Made by a program: the position numbers and the translations under genes. From Verrucomicrobiales bacterium (GTDB lineage Bacteria; Verrucomicrobiota; Verrucomicrobiia; Verrucomicrobiales; V1-33): DNA of 5,259 bases. Below the pieces are notes generated by a model. It saw only the letters and a list, made by a program, of their open reading frames with translations, made no database searches and was not told the origin of the DNA. Location of the stretch: assembly GCA_028293305.1 (NCBI GenBank), contig JAQGPD010000642.1, forward strand, positions 1 to 5,259. Direction: 5' to 3'. This document shows, piece by piece, positions 1 through 4,068 of this stretch. Numbering within the stretch: the stretch's first letter is position 1; the number at the start of each line of letters is the position of its first letter.

Positions 1-20
1 GGTGCGGTGCGGTGCGGTGG
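1..20. repeat. GGTGC pentamer tandem repeat
   Basis: Three perfect GGTGC units followed by a fourth that ends GGTGG. The array touches the window edge, so its full length is unknown. It lies in non-coding DNA upstream of the pgeF-like gene. It is a simple-sequence repeat with no function that can be read from it. Confidence 0.7.
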
Positions 21-52
21 AAAAGCAGCTAGGTGACTGTGCGGTGGGGGAG

Positions 53-118
53 GGACGGAAAGGACGGAAAGGACGAAAGGGACGAAAGCGACGTGGGAAA
101 AAAGGACGTGGACGAAAG
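53..118. repeat. Purine-rich 9-bp degenerate tandem repeat
   Basis: Four consecutive 9-bp units are visible: GGACGGAAA at 53-61 and 62-70, then GGACGAAAG at 71-79 and 80-88. The phase then decays, and another GGACGAAAG appears at 110-118. The strand is almost purely purine apart from one C per unit. No open frame with a recognisable product uses it. It belongs to a 299-base gene-free stretch that also holds a G-rich tract and a direct repeat. Confidence 0.7.
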
Positions 119-177
119 TTAGGTGGAAAGAAAAGCTTTGGGCAAAAGGCCGTGGGCTGAAAGCCTGTGGGCCATGC

Positions 178-198
178 GGGCGGGGGCGGGGGCGGGGG
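178..198 (+). other. G-quadruplex-type G tract upstream of pgeF-like gene
   Basis: Four G runs of 3, 5, 5 and 5 bases are separated by single C residues (178-180, 182-186, 188-192, 194-198). This satisfies the usual motif for an intramolecular G-quadruplex with one-base loops. It is on the coding strand about 100 bases before the chosen start at 300, so it would lie in a 5' leader if transcription begins upstream. Whether it folds or regulates anything is unknown. Just before it, GGCT (155-158) and AGCC (162-165) can form a small hairpin with no T-run. Confidence 0.6.
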
Positions 199-201
199 AG
201 C

Positions 202-244
202 TAAGCGGGCGTTGGCCGGGGTTTCAACCGTAAGCGGGCGCTGG
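202..244 (+). repeat. 14-bp direct repeat pair in pgeF upstream region
   Basis: TAAGCGGGCGTTGG at 202-215 recurs as TAAGCGGGCGCTGG at 231-244, with one mismatch and starts 29 bases apart. The pair lies between the G tract and the gene start, so it could be a regulator half-site pair or a simple duplication. No -35/-10 pair could be identified confidently around it. Confidence 0.5.
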
Positions 245-287
245 GAGTGTTGAAAATAGGGATTGGATGGCGCGGGGATTCCGGTGC

Positions 288-292
288 AGGGA
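288..292 (+). promoter_or_regulatory. Ribosome binding site deciding the pgeF start
   Basis: AGGGA at 288-292 lies 7 bases before the ATG at 300, a normal Shine-Dalgarno distance. The alternative in-frame ATG at 267 also has an AGGGA (258-262), but only 4 bases away. It would add an 11-residue Arg/Gly-rich extension that looks non-coding, so the start at 300 is preferred. Confidence 0.5.
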
Positions 293-299
293 TGGGCCT

Positions 300-971
300 A
301 TGAATCCCGTGGAATCTATTGGCGAATTTCTGGAAACCTGGCCGGCGCTGGACCTGCCGGGGGTGGCGCATGGACTTGTCAGGCGCGTGCAGGGCGTGCC
401 GGTGGCTCTGGATAAAACGGAGGTTTTGGCGCGGCTGCGGCCGTGGCATGAGGCGGCTGTCGGGCGGCTGGGGTTCAGTTTGGATAACGTTTTCACGGCG
501 GAGCAGACGCATGGGGCGGAAATTGCCAGGATCACTGCCGCATCGCCCCGCTGGACGCCGGTGGTGGATGGTTTGATGACGGATGAACCGGGAATTTTGC
601 TGGGGATCCACACGGCGGACTGCGCGCCGGTTTTCGTGGTGGACCCCGTTAGGAAAGCGGTCGCGCTTTTGCACAGCGGACGTAAAAGCACGGAGGCGGG
701 CATCACGCCGCGGGCGGTGCGGCTGATGGCGGAGGCGTATGGCTCGCGGGCGGCGGATTTGATAGTCCAGATCGGGCCCTGCATCCGGCCGCCTTTGTTT
801 GAGGTGGATATCGCGGAGATGATCCGGCGCGATGCCGTGGCGGCGGGCGTTCCGGCGGACCGGGTTTTGGATTGCGGCACCTGCACGGGGGCGGGCGTGG
901 ACCGTTATTATTCCTATCGGGTCGAGAAGGGAAAAACGGGCCGGCTTTTGGCGTTGCTGGGTTTGGTCTGA
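300..971 (+). CDS. pgeF: YfiH/PgeF family laccase-domain protein (purine nucleoside phosphorylase / peptidoglycan editing factor)
   Basis: This 223-residue protein has the hallmarks of the YfiH/YlmD/LACC1 family (formerly DUF152, 'multicopper polyphenol oxidase'). In order these are EQTHG (68-72, His71), DGLMTDEPGILLGIHTADC (90-108, Cys108), LHSG (124-127, His125), IGPCI (158-162) followed by FEVD, and a C-terminal YYSYR-x6-GR. His71, Cys108 and His125 match the family's His-Cys-His metal/active-site set. Characterised members are cytoplasmic phosphorylases/deaminases of purine nucleosides. E. coli YfiH (PgeF) also removes misincorporated L-Ser from UDP-MurNAc peptide precursors. The length is slightly below the usual 240-280 residues. 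An oddity is HSGRKS where most relatives have HAGWR/K, so the conserved Trp is absent. A start at 267 would give 234 residues. The next gene begins 25 bases downstream on the same strand. The family call is firm; which activity dominates here cannot be told. Confidence 0.87.
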   Translation: MNPVESIGEFLETWPALDLPGVAHGLVRRVQGVPVALDKTEVLARLRPWHEAAVGRLGFSLDNVFTAEQTHGAEIARITAASPRWTPVVDGLMTDEPGILLGIHTADCAPVFVVDPVRKAVALLHSGRKSTEAGITPRAVRLMAEAYGSRAADLIVQIGPCIRPPLFEVDIAEMIRRDAVAAGVPADRVLDCGTCTGAGVDRYYSYRVEKGKTGRLLALLGLV

Positions 972-996
972 CCTGTTAGCCTTAAAACCACGCACT

Positions 997-1563
997 ATGG
1001 GAGCATCTTTGTCATGGCTGGTTTGCGATTCAAAACACTTGGACAGCCTCAAGGATTTGCTTGAGGCAAAGGATAAATCTTCAGATCAGGATTGTAGCCT
1101 TTGCGTTACCGTCACACCAAATGAGAAGCTTTTCATGTTCGAGGCCCGTCGTCGTCCTTGGGCATTTCACCGAGACGAGGAGCGAAAACGACTTTCGGTA
1201 GGGCGAGATGTCTTCTTTTGCATGCTGGAGGAACATGTGATGGCGTCCGAAATCGCTTTTTGGCAGGACGGTGTAGAAATGTGGAGGGTGGAACACAACC
1301 TCGAGAAGGGAGTTTACCACCTGGATGACCGAGGAAATCCCCCACCTTCATTTGAAAGAATAAAGAGGGCAAGATTTGAGGAGCAAGAGAAGGCGGGTGG
1401 AGAAGACTGTGGAGTTGATTATGTTATCTCAATACCGATGGATCTGGCTGGGGAATTTACGGGTTACGCTGAGGAACCTACTGGAACCTATTTGGAGTGG
1501 TCATGCCCCAAGCCCCCAAAGCCTGTCGGAATTTTGGGACGCCTCTTCGGAAGACAAAAATAA
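997..1563 (+). CDS. Conserved hypothetical protein, 188 residues, low GC
   Basis: The frame runs from ATG 997 to TAA 1561-1563 and follows the pgeF-like gene after 25 bases, so co-transcription is possible. The same frame stays open upstream to about 832, but that part overlaps the pgeF-like gene and reads as Arg/Trp-rich shadow, so 997 is chosen; no Shine-Dalgarno site precedes it. There is no signal peptide or membrane segment, so it is probably cytoplasmic. The central and C-terminal parts look conserved: EEHVM (about 77-81), then FWQDGVEMWRVEHN, a Gly-x-x-His-Leu stretch, PPPSFERIK, a Glu-rich segment ending GGEDCGVDYV, IPMDLAG and TGY. From memory this pattern recalls a family of uncharacterised proteins with FW-DG-x3-W-x-V-x-H and VDY-x3-IP motifs; no function is known to me. 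The tail PKPVGILGRLFGRQK is short and basic. GC counted by hand over 1021-1560 is about 49%, against about 67% in two sampled 60-base lines of the preceding gene, suggesting acquisition or different codon use. It is probably a real gene. Confidence 0.75.
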   Translation: MGASLSWLVCDSKHLDSLKDLLEAKDKSSDQDCSLCVTVTPNEKLFMFEARRRPWAFHRDEERKRLSVGRDVFFCMLEEHVMASEIAFWQDGVEMWRVEHNLEKGVYHLDDRGNPPPSFERIKRARFEEQEKAGGEDCGVDYVISIPMDLAGEFTGYAEEPTGTYLEWSCPKPPKPVGILGRLFGRQK

Positions 1564-1675
1564 CTAACAAGACGACGGAGGCAACTCCGCTGCGCTCCGT
1601 GCCTCACCTTGACCTGTTCGGCGCGGTGAAATCCTGGTTGCCACGGCGGGGAAGGCTGGACTACTTCCCGGTCTC
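1564..1675 (+). other. Intergenic spacer with alternative hairpins
   Basis: Two structures are visible. First, CGGAG (1576-1580) pairs with CTCCG (1585-1589) around a GCAA tetraloop. ACGGAG (1575-1580) can instead pair with CTCCGT (1595-1600), and GAGGCA (1578-1583) with TGCCTC (1600-1605), so the folds are mutually exclusive. There is no T-run, so it is not a classical intrinsic terminator. Second, GGGAAG (1649-1654) pairs with CTTCCC (1664-1669), ending 6 bases before the kelch start. This would bury the only purine-rich, SD-like stretch (GGGGAAGG, 1648-1655). Confidence 0.45.
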
Positions 1676-2950
1676 ATGTCGATGCCCCGATTCCTGTTTT
1701 GCTTTGCCCCCCTGGTTGTTTTGTTGGCCGGACCTGTTTCTGTCAGGGCCCAGGCACCGGCGCCCGCCGCCCCGCCCGCGGAGGCGGACATGATCCATCC
1801 CGCGCCGAAGATCGAGTGGGAAGCCATCGCGGAGCTGCCGCCGCGCGCCGGATTTGAAAAAGCGGAAGGCCTGGCCGGGGTTTTCGCGGGTGCGCAGGGG
1901 GACGTGCTGATGATCGCGGGCGGGACGAATTATTCCGGTCAGGGCTTCAGCCCCGGTCTGCCCCGCGCCTGGTGGCCGGATGTTTATGTGCTCCAGCGCA
2001 AATACACCCCCGAGCAAAAAACCGTCTATGAATGGCTGCCCGCCGGCGCCGAATTGCCTCGCAGCCTGGCCTATGGCGCCTCCGCGAACACCCCGGACGG
2101 CGTGCTGTGCATCGGCGGAGCGGAAATGAACAAGGTCACGGACGAGTGTTTTTTGATGAAATGGGACGCAACGGAAAAGAAGGTCGTCTTTGAGAACTAT
2201 CCGAAACTCCCCCTCCCTCTGGCCTGTGCCACCGCGGTGCGCATCGGGAACACCGTATATGTCCTCGGCGGATCCTCACAAATGCCCCCCGGCCGCGGCA
2301 CCAACACTTTTCTGGCGCTCGACCTGACCAAAAAGGGCGATGAAAAAGCCTTCGTCTGGAAAGCGCTCCCCGCCTGGGACGGGCCGGGACGTATTTTCCC
2401 CATCGCCGCGGCGAGCCTGGAAAATGGTCTGGAAAGCATCTATCTTTGCGGCGGGCGCGACCCCGGCGGCGAGCCGGATTTCCTGACGGATCTTCATAAA
2501 TTCAACCCCGCCAAACGCGATTGGGCCATCCTCGGCGACATCGTTGATCCGCGCGGCCACGCCTCCTCCGTCATGGCCGCTCCGGCGTTCCATGTGCCGC
2601 CGCACCATTTGGTTATTGTCAGCGGAACCGACCAGGATTTGGTCAGGATGATGGAGAACAACACGCGGAAAATCGAAGCCGTGGACGCCGAGGAGGAAAC
2701 GGCGCGGGCGAAGTATAACAAATTACTGATCGACAACTACCCCGGCTACACCCGCACCGTCATGGCCTACGACGCTGAAGTGGGCGAGTGGAGCAGCATC
2801 GGAAATTTCCCCGGCCAAGCGTGCCTGACCACCCCCAGCGTGAACTGGGACGGCGCCATCATCATCCCCGGCGGCGAAACCGGCCCCGGCAAACGCAGCC
2901 CCAAAATCTGGCAGGCCACCGTCCGCAAAAAAGCCGCCGTAGTGGAATAA
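1676..2950 (+). CDS. Exported kelch-repeat protein, NanM-like / cyclically permuted mutarotase family
   Basis: This 424-residue protein begins with a signal peptide: a hydrophobic core at about 6-20 and a likely cleavage after VRAQA (about 26), followed by an Ala/Pro linker. It is therefore exported, most likely to the periplasm. The body (about 45-420) is a six-bladed kelch propeller, with Gly doublets at 82-83, 147-148, 198-199, 259-260 and 399-400 and a degenerate SG at 316-317. AGVFAG...AGGTNY (67-86) and GGETGPGKRSPKIW (399-412) match the signature ends of N-acetylneuraminate epimerase (NanM/YjhT) and of the 'cyclically permuted mutarotase' family, which interconvert anomers or epimers of sialic-acid-type sugars. 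A charged helical insertion at about 320-352 splits blades 5 and 6, as I recall for the permuted family. The start is ATG 1676 or, two codons later, 1682; neither has a good Shine-Dalgarno site. No sialic-acid lyase, sialidase or transporter gene is in the window, so the substrate stays open. It is likely transcribed alone or behind the two upstream genes. Confidence 0.8.
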   Translation: MSMPRFLFCFAPLVVLLAGPVSVRAQAPAPAAPPAEADMIHPAPKIEWEAIAELPPRAGFEKAEGLAGVFAGAQGDVLMIAGGTNYSGQGFSPGLPRAWWPDVYVLQRKYTPEQKTVYEWLPAGAELPRSLAYGASANTPDGVLCIGGAEMNKVTDECFLMKWDATEKKVVFENYPKLPLPLACATAVRIGNTVYVLGGSSQMPPGRGTNTFLALDLTKKGDEKAFVWKALPAWDGPGRIFPIAAASLENGLESIYLCGGRDPGGEPDFLTDLHKFNPAKRDWAILGDIVDPRGHASSVMAAPAFHVPPHHLVIVSGTDQDLVRMMENNTRKIEAVDAEEETARAKYNKLLIDNYPGYTRTVMAYDAEVGEWSSIGNFPGQACLTTPSVNWDGAIIIPGGETGPGKRSPKIWQATVRKKAAVVE

Positions 2951-2952
2951 CC

Positions 2953-3008
2953 GGTGGCTGGTGGCTGGTGGCGGGTGGCGGGTGGCGGGTGGCTGGTGGC
3001 TGGTCGCG
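2953..3008 (+). repeat. GGTGGCK heptamer tandem repeat behind the kelch gene
   Basis: Eight consecutive 7-bp units start 3 bases after the kelch stop codon. The seventh positions read T, T, G, G, G, T, T, and the eighth unit is a variant, GGTCGCG. The T-T-G-G-G-T-T order is itself symmetric. Such an array can change length by slippage. It is outside the coding region, but its length would alter the 3' untranslated region. No inverted structure or T-run makes it a terminator. Confidence 0.85.
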
Positions 3009-3057
3009 GTGAAGCACGGCGGACGGCGGACACGAGGATAGGCGATTAGGATTTTTA

Positions 3058-3406
3058 CTAACCGCTAATGAACACGAATGAACGCGAATGAACGCTAGAG
3101 CATTTTAAATATTGACGTAGTCACCGTCCGACCCCGGAGGGGTTAAATCTTTATAGCCATAGTCACCCGTTAAATTCCAGCTCCGGAGGAGCGACATCTG
3201 GCTTCATCGAAAAAGAATATGCCGCTCCTCCGGAGCTCGATGTTTTTTCGCATGTCGGTGGCTATAAAGATTCCGGCCCTCCGGGCCTAATATTGCACAG
3301 ACGTGGCGGCTACGGCATTATTTTAACTGCGCTAATCCGGAAAGCTGCGCAGGGCCACCTTTTCCAGAGAATCCATTCGCGTTCATTGGCGTTCATTCGC
3401 GGTTAG
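3058..3406. repeat. Nested inverted-repeat (MITE-like) element, about 350 bp
   Basis: The ends are 33-bp inverted repeats: 3058-3090 (CTAACCGC then AATGAACRC-type units) against 3374-3406, with 3 mismatches. Inside, three further inverted pairs are nested in order: CCCGGAGGG 3133-3141 with 3277-3285; AATCTTTATAGCCA 3146-3159 with 3259-3272 (perfect, 14 bp); and AGCTCCGGAGGAGCG 3179-3193 with 3223-3237 (perfect, 15 bp). The second and third pairs are separated by exactly 4 bases on both sides, so the middle folds as one long, nearly symmetric hairpin. No open frame inside looks like a protein. This is consistent with a non-autonomous palindromic element or a nested set of dispersed repeats; no transposase or clear target-site duplication was seen, so mobility is inferred only. 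Confidence 0.7.
3179..3237. repeat. Central perfect palindrome GCTCCGGAGGAGCG of the element
   Basis: A 15-bp perfect stem (3179-3193 / 3223-3237) surrounds a 29-base loop. The stem continues inward past one mismatch: CAT at 3195-3197 pairs with the ATG at 3219-3221. The left arm CTCCGGAG is itself a palindrome. GGAGG in each arm resembles a Shine-Dalgarno core, but no gene follows. Neither strand shows a T-run directly behind the stem, so an intrinsic terminator is not supported. Confidence 0.7.
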
Positions 3407-3474
3407 GAAAACCACCGATTTGAGCGGAAGGGTGGGAACCGGGAATGGGACTGTCGGGGCCCGTTGGCCTTGGC

Positions 3475-3518
3475 TCGGTGGTTTTCTTACCGCGAATGCA
3501 CGCGAATATCCGCTAATC
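3475..3518 (+). repeat. Third, degenerate copy of the element's terminal repeat
   Basis: TCGGTGGTTTTC (3475-3486) is the perfect reverse complement of 3407-3418, which directly abuts the right end of the nested element. It continues into TTACCGCGAATGCACGCGAATA, a decayed version of the terminal repeat, and then CGCTAATCCGGA, which also occurs inside the element at about 3331-3342. So 3374-3418 and 3475-3506 form a second inverted pair around a 56-base spacer. This implies either a second partial insertion or a block of dispersed repeats rather than one simple unit. Confidence 0.6.
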
Positions 3519-3670
3519 CGGATCACTGAGCAGGAGTTCTTCCCATGTTTTTATAACATGGTTGAATGCTTCCGATGGGTGGCCGGAGGTGCCGGCGTGG
3601 TAATCCCGCTGCGGTGTTTGCCGGGTGGTTGGGGCCGCCGGAGTGGGCGGTGCGCCCGGCGACATTCTGC
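3519..3670. other. Spacer between repeats and tRNA; one small hairpin
   Basis: No convincing gene is seen. CCATGTT (3543-3549) pairs perfectly with AACATGG (3555-3561) around TTTAT. On the - strand this lies about 110 bases beyond the tRNA 3' end, but no T-run follows on that strand, and on the + strand only TT follows. It is therefore not a convincing terminator for either direction. No duplicate of the tRNA 3' end was seen, so there is no sign of an attachment-site insertion. Confidence 0.4.
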
Positions 3671-3745
3671 TGGAGGCGGGGGCGGGAGTCGAACCCGCCA
3701 ATGGAGGTTTTGCAAACCTCTGCCTTACCGCTTGGCTACCCCGCC
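3671..3745 (-). tRNA. tRNA-Cys (GCA)
   Basis: Read on the - strand, all arms are present. The acceptor GGCGGGG/CCCCGCC has 7 perfect pairs. The D arm is GCC-loop-GGC. The anticodon stem GAGGT/ACCTC carries loop TTGCAAA, with anticodon GCA at 3711-3713. A 5-base variable region CATTG follows, then the T arm GCGGG/CCCGC with loop TTCGACT. The discriminator base is T (U73), the known identity base of cysteine tRNA, and the CCA end is genomically encoded (3671-3673). The total is 75 bases with CCA. It reads UGC and UGU codons. It stands alone, with its own promoter and no neighbouring tRNA. Confidence 0.96.
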
Positions 3746-3763
3746 GCTTGCGCAGTGCCACGG

Positions 3764-3791
3764 ATCGTAATGCGCTCCGGGCCGCTGTCAA
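3764..3791 (-). promoter_or_regulatory. Sigma70-type promoter of the tRNA-Cys gene
   Basis: On the - strand a perfect TTGACA (-35, occupying 3786-3791) is followed after 16 bases by TACGAT (-10, occupying 3764-3769), four of six matches to TATAAT. Transcription would start near 3757, giving a leader of about 11 bases before the mature 5' end at 3745. The region between -10 and the start is GC-rich (GTGGCACTGCGC), as in stringently controlled stable-RNA promoters; that regulatory reading is inference. Confidence 0.7.
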
Positions 3792-3997
3792 TGCGGTGTG
3801 TGCGGGTTGGGGGAGTTTTGATGAAACGGAACGGAAATCCCACTTTCCGGATTCCACCGCAGCCCCGGCGCCTTGGCCCGGGCGTAGGTCCAAGGGCTGA
3901 ATCCGATCCCCCGGATCCACCCCGCGCCCCCCGGAAATGCCCCCGCAGCGATGCCGAAAATGCGCGCCCACGGGGGAATCCAACCTTTTTGATCGTT
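3792..3997. other. Gene-free spacer between divergent tRNA and efflux genes
   Basis: No protein, RNA or repeat is recognisable here. Open frames cross it on both strands, but they are low-complexity Arg/Pro/Gly translations of GC-rich DNA. It separates the leftward tRNA from the rightward efflux gene. No tetR-type regulator gene is present in it. Confidence 0.5.
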
Positions 3998-4015
3998 GTT
4001 GACCGTTCAGTCAAC
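3998..4015. promoter_or_regulatory. TetR-operator-like palindrome upstream of efflux gene
   Basis: GTTGACCGTTCAGTCAAC has perfect 6-bp arms (GTTGAC / GTCAAC) and 14 of 18 symmetric positions, ending 53 bases before the ATG at 4069. Its size and TGAC-x6-GTCA form fit operators of TetR-family repressors, which often control RND efflux operons. It contains a -35-like TTGACC (3999-4004), although no good -10 was found at the right distance. A bound repressor would be placed to block the promoter. No regulator gene is in the window to confirm it. Confidence 0.5.
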
Positions 4016-4068
4016 TTCCGATTGCCACCGGCCTGCCTTGTGCTCCGTTCCACTACTTACATCCCGTT

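Noticed and set aside
832..996. Upstream extension of the hypothetical protein
   Set aside because: This part overlaps the pgeF-like gene in another frame and has shadow composition (Arg/Trp-rich). The recognisable part starts after ATG 997.
201..1052. Minus-strand open frame of 283 codons
   Set aside because: It overlaps the whole pgeF-like gene antisense. The translation is Arg/Pro/His-rich with no domain or motif.
2953..3518. CRISPR array
   Set aside because: The repeats are either direct 7-bp units without spacers or inverted pairs. There is no regular repeat-spacer pattern and no cas gene.
3543..3561. CCATGTT/AACATGG hairpin as intrinsic terminator
   Set aside because: No T-run of useful length follows the stem on either strand.
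3671..3745. tRNA as integration site of a genomic island
   Set aside because: No second copy of the tRNA 3' end and no integrase are visible in the window.
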